A DNA stretch of 47,793 bases from a bacterium (GCA_021372585.1 JAJFUD010000012.1:1-47793); one strand, 5' to 3'; positions 23,806 through 31,879 are shown, numbered from the stretch's first letter. Program-made: numbers and translations. Notes: a model not told the origin generated them from the sequence alone.

Positions 23806-24133
23806 TTGACTCGGTGGCAAACAAGTATTAGATGGTTGTTGGGATTTGTATTATTTCTCACATGAACGGGACCGTCAGCTGTCCTCCCATATCCAGACCT
23901 GTTTTGTCTCTCTTGATTCTTCTCTGGCTCCGTCAGGCACTAGTTCGGCTACTATTCAGATTGAGACCGATCATGGTTCAAAAAGTGTCCTGGCAGAGGC
24001 TGAAGTCATCATGTCGATTCCACTTCCGCTGGCAATATCACCTCCCGGTTGGTTCATATCTGAAACGGGAAAAGCACCTATTACTTATTTTGGGAATAAT
24101 GAGGGAGACCTGACAAAACGATGGGTCAGCTAA
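23806..24133 (+). pseudogene. Small exported or membrane-anchored protein gene with a frameshift near 23860
   Basis: TTG 23806 has a promoter and a well-spaced GAGGTG, and opens a frame reading MTRWQTSIRWLLGFVLFLT, clearly a signal anchor, before TGA at 23863-23865. One base later a second frame continues without interruption as ERDRQLSSHIQTCFVSL, then TIQIETDHGSKSVLAEAEVI, to the stop at 24133, overlapping the PAS gene by 13 bases. Joined, the two make a coherent protein of about 109 residues: one membrane helix and an external beta-rich domain. Removing one base in ACATGAAC would restore it. It could be a real mutation, a base-calling error or, less likely, programmed frameshifting. I do not recognise the family. 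Overlap with the PAS gene suggests that it belongs to the same sensory unit. Confidence 0.5.
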
Positions 24134-26901
24134 ACAATGATTGGCTTCATCTCACCATCCCGGTGTTTTTGTTTACCAGGACAGGTCACTGGGTCGATAG
24201 CAACCAAGCCGGCAAAAACCTGATTTCGCAATTCCGGTCGACTGCTGATTGGGAAACATGGGTGTTTCAAGAATTTTTTCAGGATCAGGAAAGAGTTGAC
24301 TCCGGTTTTTTCTTTACCTACCTCCCACTGCTGAGTGGTGAACAAAAGTATAGTGTTCAATTATTTGTTCAAAAAGGAGATGATGACACCTATATCCGCA
24401 TCCAAATGATTCCTATGCTGGAAAAAATCTCCACCAAGAAAAGAAAAAAAATCGATTGGTCACAATTTTTTGATTCCATCCAAGATTTAGTCTATGTAAT
24501 GGATCAAAAACGTTGTTTTCTTTATGCAAACCAGTCTTTTCTGAATTTTTTACATAAAAAAGCAGCAGAAGTGATTGATAACCCAACCTTTTCAGTGTTT
24601 CCCCAAGCTAAGGGTACTTTGATTGAAGAAAAACAATTGGAGGTGCTGGATTCCGGCAAACCTGAACATTTTCAGTATTTTTTCCCGATCCCTCCTTTTG
24701 AGAATTGGTTTGACATTCAGATGATACCCATGTATCAATCTGTGTTCGTTTGGATTCGGATATGTCCGGAAGAACCCATTGAATCAGGGTCAAAGCATTC
24801 TTTTCTTGATAGATTACTGCCGTTTTACCATTTTTTTAACGATCCGATCATTCTTTTTGATCAACAGCATCAATTGATTGAGGCAAATCCGGCTTTCTTT
24901 GAAGTTTTTTTATTACCTCCCAAAGGAAAGCTACCTCAAAAAAAATTATGGTCATGGTTTTTCCCTGAGGAGGCGAAAACCATACAAACAGCTATAGACA
25001 GGGCTTTTCTGGAAGAAAAAACATCTACCTTACAATTGAGAACCCCTATATCGCGGTTAATTAAAAAAACCTTCAACATACACATTTTTCCGGTACTGGA
25101 TGAGACAGCCTTTCCACAGGCTGTCATCATGCACTGCCATGATTTAACTGAAGAGGTCCAGCTGATCAAATCAGCGAATGAACAAATCGAATCCTATAAA
25201 AATTGGATGGATTCCCTCCTGTTCCTATTAATGGTTATCTCTGATGATTGGAAAATCGAATATGCCAATCAATCCTGTAAGAATTTCTTTGGCCTGCAGG
25301 ATCAGGATTTTCATCAAAACCACTTGCTGAATGTGATTCCTGAGATCAAGGATATGGAGCTTGGAGAGAAGATTCGTTTAGCTCTCTCAGAAAAACAAAC
25401 TATTCTTCTCGACGGGGTAGTCTTGCGAAATCGCTTGTTTCATATCGCTTTGTTCTCCTCATCTTCCGGGATTATTTGTTTGTTCCGGGATGAAACGGAT
25501 AAAAAAATCCAACATCAGCAAAAATCTCTTCAGGAAAAGTACACATATTTTCTGATGGAGAATTCGCCTGATGCTGTTTTAATTCAGAATAAAACCGGAG
25601 AGGCAGTCTATACTAATCCTTCTTACAGGCAGAAAGCAGCCGAGCTTCAATTATCTAGTCTGCTTGCATCCCGCCAACAAGTTGGGGATGACAATACTCA
25701 TTGGCGTGATTTTACTCGTACATTGGCGCAAGAAACTCATTTTTTACAATTATTGCAATTTCCGATCAAGCATGCTGAGTCTTCTTTTGATGGTATTTGC
25801 AATGTTGTCCGGGATATTACAGAAGCTTTACAAAAAAATACTATTTCAGTTGAACAATTCGGCTTGTGGTTAAGCTTTATACAAACCATTCGCAACCTAT
25901 TAAACGAGCCAGTACCTTTTCATGATTGGATAAAACAGTTTCTTATACAATTTGCAGAACAAGCGCAGGCAAAGCACGTTTGGATATGCATTATGTCTGA
26001 TGAAGGCGAATGGCTAATGCTGGATTGGAAGAGCGATAGTTCTTTTCGACAGACAGTGTTGAGTGAGGCTGAAGCGAAATACTTTAGCGATCAGAACCAT
26101 TGTTCTGATTTAGACCATGAGAATAATTATGCACTATCCACGGAAGATTCTCTTTCCAGTATCACTTTGCTCATCGAAAAAGAGGGAGAAAAAATAGGTT
26201 GGATCGGACTTTCACGGGAAACACCGATAAACTATGTTTTTGTGCGGGTCATTCAAGAAGCTACCTATTTGATCAGTGATTATCAGAAAAAATGTGTGAT
26301 AAGTGGAAAGCAGCGCAAGCATCAGGAACAGTACTCACTTATCTTTCAGCAGATACCTCTCGGATTAGTGATTTTCGATTCGCAGGGTAATTGTGAAACC
26401 GGAAACGAACAGTTTCAACATTTTTTTCCACAACCTGTCGATTTCAAAAAACTGAATCTTCGGGATTTGCATTTTCTTAATGAAGATCAACTTTCCTTGA
26501 TAAAAATGGGATTAATGATTCAAACAACGTCTGAAAGTTTCATGAAAAATATTGAAAAAAAACTGGGAATGAAACCTGCTTGCAAAGAATTATATAAATT
26601 ATACGTTTTACCTATATTGGAAAAGGAGAGCAAAGTTTCCTCTGATCATTACCTGTTGATTATTCAACCTTCTTTATCCACACCGACGGAGCAACAGAAG
26701 TTTCTGGATCATTGGGAGCAAACCAGTGAAGATCTACAGCATCAATTACATATCATACGAGAAGTTTTGTCGATACTGACAAAAACATCCGTCAACAAGA
26801 ATGAGGCAGAAATGGCAAAGCGAATGAACCGAAGCTTGCTTCGGTTCATGAGAACATTTCGGATGTTTCTAGACAGCACACGCCAAAAAATCAACCAATA
26901 A
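24121..26901 (+). CDS. Multi-PAS/GAF sensory protein without a recognisable output domain
   Basis: A 926-residue cytoplasmic protein. PAS-like domains are seen at about 112-225 (DSIQDLVYVMDQKRCFLYAN), 235-345 (FNDPIILFDQQHQLIEANPA), 365-465 (MVISDDWKIEYANQS), 475-570 (ENSPDAVLIQNKTGEAVYTN) and 745-870 (IPLGLVIFDSQGNCETGNEQ). A GAF-like domain lies near 590-720 (FAEQAQAKHVWICIMSDEGE). The last 55 residues are helical (WEQTSEDLQHQLHIIREVLS, then MNRSLLRFMRTF). No HATPase, GGDEF, EAL, HTH or PP2C motif is present. The start codon lies inside the preceding disrupted gene. The C-terminal helices could be a dimerisation element acting on a separate partner. The coding sequence contains a 12-base-arm palindrome at 26824-26849. 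Confidence 0.75.
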   Translation: MGQLNNDWLHLTIPVFLFTRTGHWVDSNQAGKNLISQFRSTADWETWVFQEFFQDQERVDSGFFFTYLPLLSGEQKYSVQLFVQKGDDDTYIRIQMIPMLEKISTKKRKKIDWSQFFDSIQDLVYVMDQKRCFLYANQSFLNFLHKKAAEVIDNPTFSVFPQAKGTLIEEKQLEVLDSGKPEHFQYFFPIPPFENWFDIQMIPMYQSVFVWIRICPEEPIESGSKHSFLDRLLPFYHFFNDPIILFDQQHQLIEANPAFFEVFLLPPKGKLPQKKLWSWFFPEEAKTIQTAIDRAFLEEKTSTLQLRTPISRLIKKTFNIHIFPVLDETAFPQAVIMHCHDLTEEVQLIKSANEQIESYKNWMDSLLFLLMVISDDWKIEYANQSCKNFFGLQDQDFHQNHLLNVIPEIKDMELGEKIRLALSEKQTILLDGVVLRNRLFHIALFSSSSGIICLFRDETDKKIQHQQKSLQEKYTYFLMENSPDAVLIQNKTGEAVYTNPSYRQKAAELQLSSLLASRQQVGDDNTHWRDFTRTLAQETHFLQLLQFPIKHAESSFDGICNVVRDITEALQKNTISVEQFGLWLSFIQTIRNLLNEPVPFHDWIKQFLIQFAEQAQAKHVWICIMSDEGEWLMLDWKSDSSFRQTVLSEAEAKYFSDQNHCSDLDHENNYALSTEDSLSSITLLIEKEGEKIGWIGLSRETPINYVFVRVIQEATYLISDYQKKCVISGKQRKHQEQYSLIFQQIPLGLVIFDSQGNCETGNEQFQHFFPQPVDFKKLNLRDLHFLNEDQLSLIKMGLMIQTTSESFMKNIEKKLGMKPACKELYKLYVLPILEKESKVSSDHYLLIIQPSLSTPTEQQKFLDHWEQTSEDLQHQLHIIREVLSILTKTSVNKNEAEMAKRMNRSLLRFMRTFRMFLDSTRQKINQ
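26824..26849. repeat. Perfect palindrome with 12-bp arms inside the PAS gene
   Basis: ATGAACCGAAGC (26824-26835) and GCTTCGGTTCAT (26838-26849) are exact reverse complements around TT. It codes for MNRSLLRFM about 20 codons before the stop. There is no T-run after it, so a terminator role is unlikely. At RNA level it would form a very stable hairpin in the 3' end of the message. Confidence 0.85.
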
Positions 26902-26937
26902 CCACATAAGGGGATGGTTCTTTTGTCCCTGTGGTTA
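26899..26937. repeat. REP-like palindrome between convergent genes
   Basis: TAACCACA (26899-26906) pairs with TGTGGTTA (26930-26937), and GGGA (26911-26914) with TCCC (26926-26929), around TGGTTCTTTTG. The core GGGGATGGTTCTTTTGTCCC resembles, from memory, the widespread GGGGACGGTTCTTTTGTCCC repeat of many Clostridia and related anaerobes, which is often linked to small IS200-like transposases. It contains the stop codon of the PAS gene and touches the stop of the convergent DUF45 gene. It could also act as a bidirectional transcription barrier, but it lacks a T-run. Confidence 0.6.
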
Positions 26938-27597
26938 GACGATGATGTAGGATTTTAGTTCTTTTTTGAGAGAGGGTAAGGTTGGTTGCCATTGCAGCAG
27001 TAATTTCCAAAAATCTTTGTTATGAGCGTGCACTTTGATATGGGCTAACTCGTGGAGAATGATATAGTCGATTAATGTAGGCGGAAGCATCATAATGCGC
27101 CAGGTGTATCGAATGTCTTTTTTCCGACTACAGGAACCTAACCGTTTTTTCGCAGTCGTAATCTTGATCGAATTCACCGGAACTTGTACATCAGCAGACC
27201 ATTCAGCAGTTCTCTTGGTGAGATATGTCAGGGCTTCTTTCTTCAACCATCGGATGAGTTTTCTCTGGGTAAGTTCTCCCTGCCATGTTTGGGGTAAATA
27301 GAAAAAACCATCAATTAGAGGAGTTTTCTGCTCATACCAGGTTACAGGATACCAACGGCCAAGATAAGGAATTTTCTCTCCTTCCTCTATCTTTTCCGGT
27401 ATCTGTAATAGTGTTCGTTGAGTCTGTTGGTTGATGACTTTTTGGATCCATAGTTCTTTTGATAGAATGAATTTCTGAATCTCACTCATGGAACAACGAA
27501 ACGGAGCTCGGACAATCATAGAACCTCCCGCAGTAATTTCTATAGAAACAGTCTTCCTGCGAGAGCGTATTAGTTTATAGTTCGTCGAGGCTGGCAA
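26935..27597 (-). CDS. DUF45 / YgjP-type zinc metallopeptidase-like protein
   Basis: About 220 residues. The family core is complete: an N-terminal strand set YKLIRSRRKTVSIEI and MIVRAPF, the middle GEKIPYLGRWYPV, KKRLGSCSRKKDIRYTWRIM, and the zinc helix DYIILHELAHIKVHAHNKDFW with HELAH plus a downstream His. The open frame starts at 27669, deep inside the deacetylase gene. I prefer TTG 27597, which has AAGGATATA upstream and overlaps the deacetylase by only 23 bases. The family is intracellular and its substrate is unknown; in E. coli YgjP is a non-essential putative hydrolase. Translational coupling to the PdaA-like lipoprotein gene is likely. The 3' end meets the REP-like palindrome. Confidence 0.8.
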   Translation of the reverse strand: MPASTNYKLIRSRRKTVSIEITAGGSMIVRAPFRCSMSEIQKFILSKELWIQKVINQQTQRTLLQIPEKIEEGEKIPYLGRWYPVTWYEQKTPLIDGFFYLPQTWQGELTQRKLIRWLKKEALTYLTKRTAEWSADVQVPVNSIKITTAKKRLGSCSRKKDIRYTWRIMMLPPTLIDYIILHELAHIKVHAHNKDFWKLLLQWQPTLPSLKKELKSYIIV

Positions 27598-28489
27598 AAG
27601 TATATCCTTGTTCTGTGAGAGACTGAACGATTCGTGGTAGTGCCAAAATGTTGTCATCTGAAACGGCATGCATCAACACGATAGCACCAGGATGGATATG
27701 GTCCATAACGTTTTTGTAGCACCCGTCCGGACCTTCGGGTACTTTCTCCCAATCTTTATACGCGATACTCCAGAAGAAGGTTTTGTATCCTAATCTTTGG
27801 ATGACCGACATGGCATATTCACTGAATTCACCTTTAGGGAATCGATAAAATCTCATGGTGCGGTTGGTGAGTTGGTGAAATAATGTTTGACATTTTTGGG
27901 TATCTTGGATAATATCCTGGACGTTAAAATCGTAAATATTCTCATGATAGTATGAATGGTTTCCAACTGAATATCCATCCTGAACAATTCTTTTCACGAT
28001 GTCAGGATTTTTCTCCATATATTGTCCCAAGAGAAAGAAGGTGGCCGGAATATTGAGTTCATCCAGAGTATCCAGTAAAGAACCGGTAAAACCAGCTTCA
28101 TAACCAAGATCAAACGTTAGGAATACTTTTTTCTCCTGGGTAGGAATGACAAAGTAGCCGTTATACTGGTTGAATATTCTCTGCCATTCGATAGGGACTC
28201 CGGGTTGGGTTCTATCAGTTGTCATCAGAACACCGAACGCGTACTTTTTTTTCGATCCGGTCCCTTGAATGCTGTTTTCGTCGATAACAGGCATAGCTTC
28301 TATTTCTTCTACTTTCTCCGGGGGATTCATCTCTTTTGGATCCGGGCTTGGTGATTCCTCTGTCGGAAGGGAAGAAACCGGTGGATTAGCAGAGGGAGGT
28401 GACGGAACAGGTTTGAATAGCGAACAAGCGTTTAAGAATAAAAGTGACCCCGTCAAACAGGAAGCGATTATCATTCTTACGTTCTTCAT
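27575..28489 (-). CDS. PdaA-like polysaccharide deacetylase lipoprotein
   Basis: A 304-residue lipoprotein: signal sequence with lipobox LFLNAC (Cys at about residue 22), a Pro/Ser/Glu linker to residue 75, then a NodB deacetylase domain. Motifs are VFLTFDLGYEAGFT (the TFDxGYE form typical of PdaA), VGNHSYYHENIYD (H-x3-H zinc site), MRFYRFPKGEFSEYAM and GAIVLMHAVSDDNILAL. PdaA deacetylates muramic acid to allow delta-lactam formation in spore cortex in sporulating Bacillus; non-sporulating relatives use similar enzymes on cell wall glycan. Nothing else in the window points to sporulation. The substrate is most likely peptidoglycan. It is followed by the overlapping DUF45 gene. All visible catalytic motifs are intact. 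Confidence 0.85.
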   Translation of the reverse strand: MKNVRMIIASCLTGSLLFLNACSLFKPVPSPPSANPPVSSLPTEESPSPDPKEMNPPEKVEEIEAMPVIDENSIQGTGSKKKYAFGVLMTTDRTQPGVPIEWQRIFNQYNGYFVIPTQEKKVFLTFDLGYEAGFTGSLLDTLDELNIPATFFLLGQYMEKNPDIVKRIVQDGYSVGNHSYYHENIYDFNVQDIIQDTQKCQTLFHQLTNRTMRFYRFPKGEFSEYAMSVIQRLGYKTFFWSIAYKDWEKVPEGPDGCYKNVMDHIHPGAIVLMHAVSDDNILALPRIVQSLTEQGYTFASLDEL

Positions 28490-28520
28490 TGACTCTTTAT
28501 AACTGTTATTTCGGAAACTG

Positions 28521-28757
28521 TCAATGAATGTAAGAGGATATTGTTATTCCGATTGATGGGATCAGCTGAATCTGTTGTTTTTCATAGTAAGCTTTGTCTT
28601 CTGCCGTGTCAAAGTAAAGACTCCTGATAAATTCCCTTTTGTCCGGTCCAGCATGGGGGTCGATATGCAGAACAGGCTGAATGCTTGATCTGATCAATTG
28701 AGCATCCATTAGAGTGATAATGTGTTTCAGCTCTGTCTGGTATTCAGTTTTCTTCAT
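28521..28757 (-). pseudogene. Truncated VTC-domain (polyphosphate polymerase-like) gene
   Basis: ATG 28757 has AAAAAGGTGGAAAC upstream and gives MKKTEYQTELKHIITLMDAQ, then IQPVLHIDPHAG and REFIRSLYFDTAEDKAYYEK. This is the start of VTC-domain proteins: ELKxxI, DxHAG, and IRSLYFDT followed by YYEK, the first part of the triphosphate tunnel. A normal protein has 230 or more residues; here the family pattern stops after YYEKQ and the frame ends 19 codons later. The rest of the gene is missing, and the deacetylase starts 32 bases after the stop. The fragment is therefore non-functional as a polymerase. The 5' end, including the ribosome binding site, is well preserved, so the loss may be recent. 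Confidence 0.7.
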
Positions 28758-28902
28758 GTTTCCACCTTTTTTCAAGTTTCTGTATCGCATTGTAGGCGTT
28801 ATTCCAATCATCTTTCCCGCAATAAAGTTGTAAAAATGAGGAAAAAGTCACGCAAATTAGCAAGAATGTTACGGAAAATAAAAAAAATCCAGGTATTTAA
28901 AA

Positions 28903-30519
28903 TCAGGCGGAGAGAATGATCGCGAGCAACTGAACAAATAAAATCTTAAAGATCAGGGCAGTCGGATAGACGCTGGCATATCCTAAAGCAGGGAGGCTGG
29001 TTTTCGTTTTTCCGCTGGAAGCGGAAAGGGCGGGAGGATTTGTGGTGGCAGCACTTAAGGCTCCCATCAGGAAAAGCATATTCTTGCGATACCAGATCAG
29101 TAAAACACTCAGAGTGCAAATCGAGGTAAATACAGTGATACAAAGACCTGCGAGAAGAAGCGCGATCCCATTCTGCTGAAATGCTGAGACTAACTTGGAT
29201 CCGGCTGAAGTACCGACTCCAGCCAAGAATAACAAAATACCAAAATCCTTCCCAAAATTGTTGGCTGCTTTCGGCACATACCAATAAAAAGTGCCAATTT
29301 TCCGATAATGTCCCAGAATGAGGCTTAACAGGAATACTCCTCCGGCAGAGCCGAGGTTAATCGTGGTGTCTCCGGATATCGGGATAGGAATCTGGCCCAG
29401 TGCAATGCCCATGAATAAACCTGTTAAAAATGGGAGCATATTTGTTTCGTCACGGTATCTGGTTTCACCTTGAATAGTCTCAACTGCTTTTTTCATCTCT
29501 TTTTCCGGACCGACAAGGTGTAAGCCGTCACCCATATCCAGCATCAGGTTGCCAAAGGGGGTAATTTCAAAATCTCCTTTTCGGACCCGGGTGATGATGA
29601 CTCCAAAACGCCTTGGAATATCCAGTTCTTTTAATGTTTTTCCGGCCAGGGAGGGTTGGTTCATCTCTATATCGCTGGTGGTGATTTGACTGGAGAAATC
29701 GATGGCATCGTAAATAAACACCCCGATTTTACTCGATAACTGCTCCAAGGAGGCTTGTGTACCTACCGCCAGAATGATATCCTCTAATTTGAAATGTGTG
29801 GATGCATCCATTAACAGAACGGATTCTCCTCGTTTGATCCTGGTGATGGTCGCTTGGATCTCCCGTCCCGGATTAATGTCGGTAATGGTTTTGTCGTTAA
29901 ATTGCGGGTTCTTCAGCTGGATTGTCCGAACGACTAAATCCGGATATATTTTTTCTTCTTCTGCCAGGTAGCTTTTTTCCTCTCTGGAAAGCTGGCTGTG
30001 AAAGATGATGGGTAAGCTTTGTACTAATAACACCGTCCAAATCATCGCGAAGGGATAGGCAATACCATATCCGGTGGATACTTTTTCCGCTGATCCCTGC
30101 GCAAATCTCGCAATTGAATCCATTGCAGCCGCTAAAGCGGGAGTGTTTGTCAACGCGCCGGTGTATAAACCGCAGGCAATATCTACGGGAAAATGCCAGA
30201 TTTTGGTGACAAATATAGTGGCGATTCCCCCGGCAATCGTGGCGACCAAACCTATCAGAATAAAACGGATGCCTTGTTTACGAAAACTGGAAAAAAATTT
30301 CGGTCCCACCTGCAAACCCACAGAGTAGACAAAGAGGACAAGGCCGATGTCCATGATGCTCTTTGGAAGGATAAAACCGGCATAACCAAAGATGAGGGCA
30401 ATAAACAGAACTCCGGCTGAACCAAATGCGATACCCTTGATCTTGATTTGACCAATCCAATACCCCAGCGGAAGGATAAGGAATAAGAGCAGCATTTCCT
30501 GGCTAAGCCATTCTCTCAT
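28903..30519 (-). CDS. AspT/YidE/YbjL-family transporter with two RCK_C domains
   Basis: A 538-residue inner-membrane carrier of the aspartate-alanine exchanger (AAE) family. Two homologous membrane halves, residues 1-185 and 365-538, each contain the duplicated motif (GALTNTPALAAAM in the first, SAATTNPPALSAS in the second) and end near a YxxxYP segment (GYGIAYPFAMIW, LGYASVYPTALIF). Between them lie two RCK_C (TrkA_C) domains at about 195-270 and 285-350. Known members exchange dicarboxylic amino acids or related anions; the substrate here is unknown. It starts 4 bases after the bioY stop, so the two are probably transcribed together. Motif symmetry and length are normal. Confidence 0.85.
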   Translation of the reverse strand: MREWLSQEMLLLFLILPLGYWIGQIKIKGIAFGSAGVLFIALIFGYAGFILPKSIMDIGLVLFVYSVGLQVGPKFFSSFRKQGIRFILIGLVATIAGGIATIFVTKIWHFPVDIACGLYTGALTNTPALAAAMDSIARFAQGSAEKVSTGYGIAYPFAMIWTVLLVQSLPIIFHSQLSREEKSYLAEEEKIYPDLVVRTIQLKNPQFNDKTITDINPGREIQATITRIKRGESVLLMDASTHFKLEDIILAVGTQASLEQLSSKIGVFIYDAIDFSSQITTSDIEMNQPSLAGKTLKELDIPRRFGVIITRVRKGDFEITPFGNLMLDMGDGLHLVGPEKEMKKAVETIQGETRYRDETNMLPFLTGLFMGIALGQIPIPISGDTTINLGSAGGVFLLSLILGHYRKIGTFYWYVPKAANNFGKDFGILLFLAGVGTSAGSKLVSAFQQNGIALLLAGLCITVFTSICTLSVLLIWYRKNMLFLMGALSAATTNPPALSASSGKTKTSLPALGYASVYPTALIFKILFVQLLAIILSA

Positions 30520-30523
30520 ATGT

Positions 30524-31117
30524 TTACGCCTTGTTTGAATACAATCCGGTTACGAGCATGATTTTGAATAAATCAAACAGCAAAAAAGGCAAAGTGCCTT
30601 TGGTTAATAAGTACGTCATCGAACTCCCTGTTTGGTGGGTGAAATGCATCCATGAGCTCAGGTATAACAAGCCAAAACCATGTGTAAAAAGTACGGAGAT
30701 CAGGAATAAACCGACAAAAGTGGAAAAGTGAAAACGGGAAAAGTATTTTTCAACAAACCAACCGCCAACATAACCTGTAAACACAAAACCAATCAAATAA
30801 CCAGCTGTAGGAAGAAATAGAATATTCATTCCGCCGGTATAATTCGCAAACCAGGGAACCCCTAAGCAACCCAGAATAAGATAGAACAGTTGGCTGAGAC
30901 CTGCCCATTTTTTTAGCCATAAAGCAGAAAGTATCACCGCTGCTGTCTGCATTGTAAAAGGGACCGGATTCCCGGGGATATACCATTTCATTTGAGCAGA
31001 AAGGCCGGTGATGACTGCCAAACCAAGGCACATCAGGATTTTTTTGGTCAGTTCAGAATGCAGCAGAACGTCTCTTTGCGAAGTAATTGTGGCCGATTGT
31101 TTAAATATATTCATCAT
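30524..31117 (-). CDS. bioY: Biotin transporter BioY (substrate-binding S component)
   Basis: A 197-residue membrane protein with about six helices. Diagnostic BioY features: LSAQMKWYIPGNPVPFTMQT (the PxxPVPxTxQT biotin-binding loop), GCLGVPWF, GGMNILFLPTAGYLIGF and a C-terminal LFDLFKIML helix. It captures biotin, normally with the shared ECF energising module (EcfA/EcfT), which is not encoded in this window. GAGGAGGCAA directly precedes two adjacent ATG codons. The N-terminal 25 residues before the first helix are longer than usual. It overlaps a short upstream frame by 17 bases and is followed by the AspT-type transporter gene. No BirA operator was recognised upstream. Confidence 0.93.
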   Translation of the reverse strand: MMNIFKQSATITSQRDVLLHSELTKKILMCLGLAVITGLSAQMKWYIPGNPVPFTMQTAAVILSALWLKKWAGLSQLFYLILGCLGVPWFANYTGGMNILFLPTAGYLIGFVFTGYVGGWFVEKYFSRFHFSTFVGLFLISVLFTHGFGLLYLSSWMHFTHQTGSSMTYLLTKGTLPFLLFDLFKIMLVTGLYSNKA

Positions 31118-31301
31118 TTGCCTCCTCTAATTTGTATGTTTCATTATACTCATCCTGGGAACAGTTATCATCCTCTGTCATCTCTATTTCCTGTGGTTGT
31201 CGAACGGCATTTATTTTTTGAAGAGGTCTTTCCAGCTGATTTTTCGGAGTTGTAATCAGCATATGGTACTCTTTTTGTGTTTCCTCGATTTTTGTATCCA
31301 T
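31101..31301 (-). CDS. Short acidic hypothetical protein overlapping bioY
   Basis: A 66-residue frame with a very acidic second half (IEMTEDDNCSQDEYNETYKL, then EEANDEYI) and no hydrophobic segment. It ends 17 bases inside bioY and begins 56 bases after the ArsF-like gene on the same strand. The ATG lacks a good ribosome binding site (TTGAAAAA). Codon use looks natural, and position between two same-strand genes argues for a real leader or small protein. I do not recognise it. It may instead be a non-coding bioY leader. Confidence 0.35.
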   Translation of the reverse strand: MDTKIEETQKEYHMLITTPKNQLERPLQKINAVRQPQEIEMTEDDNCSQDEYNETYKLEEANDEYI

Positions 31302-31357
31302 TTTTTCAAGATCCGATCAGGAAGGTGGAAAAAAGGATTCATAAGGATTGGGTGGTT

Positions 31358-31843
31358 TTAAGGAATGCCAAGTTGTAACAGATGATCAGAGAAGAGTGCT
31401 TTGAGATAAATATGCAGTTTATCCGCTTCTTTGGCTAAAGCTAATGGTTCCGGGTCATGTGTAATGCTCTCTTCCTCCTGCGACACAACGTTAATCACAA
31501 AATCTTCCTCCATTACTTGGAAATGATCCAGTAGGGGCTTATTCTCCAGTAATTCACTGTTAATAGACTTATAGATGATTTTTCCCTGTTTCGCTTCTTC
31601 GTTGAATGTATTTTGAAGAAGATACAGCACCATCTCTCCCACCATTCTGCAATCTTCGCACTCTACCGTATGATGAAATCGTAATAACTCAATCCGCTTT
31701 TCCGGTAGTTCCCGAGTTTCCCATTCAGGCATATACCAGACAATGGGAATCATCTTTGGTTTATCCGGTAATTTCTCTGTAATTTTCCGGCATCCGGGTA
31801 GGAGCAACAACAGGATGAATATGACCATGCATTTATTTTTCAT
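31358..31843 (-). CDS. ArsF-like thioredoxin-fold lipoprotein
   Basis: A 161-residue protein with a short signal peptide and lipobox LLLPGC (Cys at residue 18). The mature domain begins RIELLRFHHTVECEDCRMVG, with a CxxC (CEDC) where thioredoxin-like proteins have their active site, and continues GKIIYKSINSELLENKPLL and DHFQVMEEDFVINV. This is the pattern of the nitrophenyl-reductase subunit ArsF-like family, small thioredoxin-fold proteins of unknown exact role. It is expected to face the outside of the membrane and exchange thiols. The -10 box TATAAT lies only about 8 bases before the ATG, and I see no ribosome binding site, so the message may be nearly leaderless. Confidence 0.7.
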   Translation of the reverse strand: MKNKCMVIFILLLLLPGCRKITEKLPDKPKMIPIVWYMPEWETRELPEKRIELLRFHHTVECEDCRMVGEMVLYLLQNTFNEEAKQGKIIYKSINSELLENKPLLDHFQVMEEDFVINVVSQEEESITHDPEPLALAKEADKLHIYLKALFSDHLLQLGIP

Positions 31844-31850
31844 GCAACTT

Positions 31851-31879
31851 ATTATAATGAAATGTGTGGTGTTTGCGAA
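31851..31879 (-). promoter_or_regulatory. Promoter of the ArsF-like gene, very close to its start codon
   Basis: On the minus strand TTCGCA (31879-31874), a 17-base spacer and consensus TATAAT (31856-31851). Transcription would begin within a few bases of the ATG at 31843. Nearby, AGGTTA-AGAA-TAACCT (31882-31897) is a small inverted repeat between the two divergent genes. Confidence 0.45.

Noticed and set aside
23832-24113. Alternative plus-strand frame over the frame-disrupted gene
   Set aside because: Rich in Arg, Leu and Trp as expected for an out-of-frame reading; the frame ending at 24133 has much more natural composition.
26899-26937. Rho-independent terminator between the convergent PAS and DUF45 genes
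   Set aside because: The stem is good but there is no T-run on either strand; the sequence fits a REP-like repeat better.
28836-28919. 27-codon Lys/Arg-rich plus-strand frame between the VTC remnant and the transporter gene
   Set aside because: No ribosome binding site, and the composition follows from an A-rich stretch; it overlaps the end of the transporter gene.
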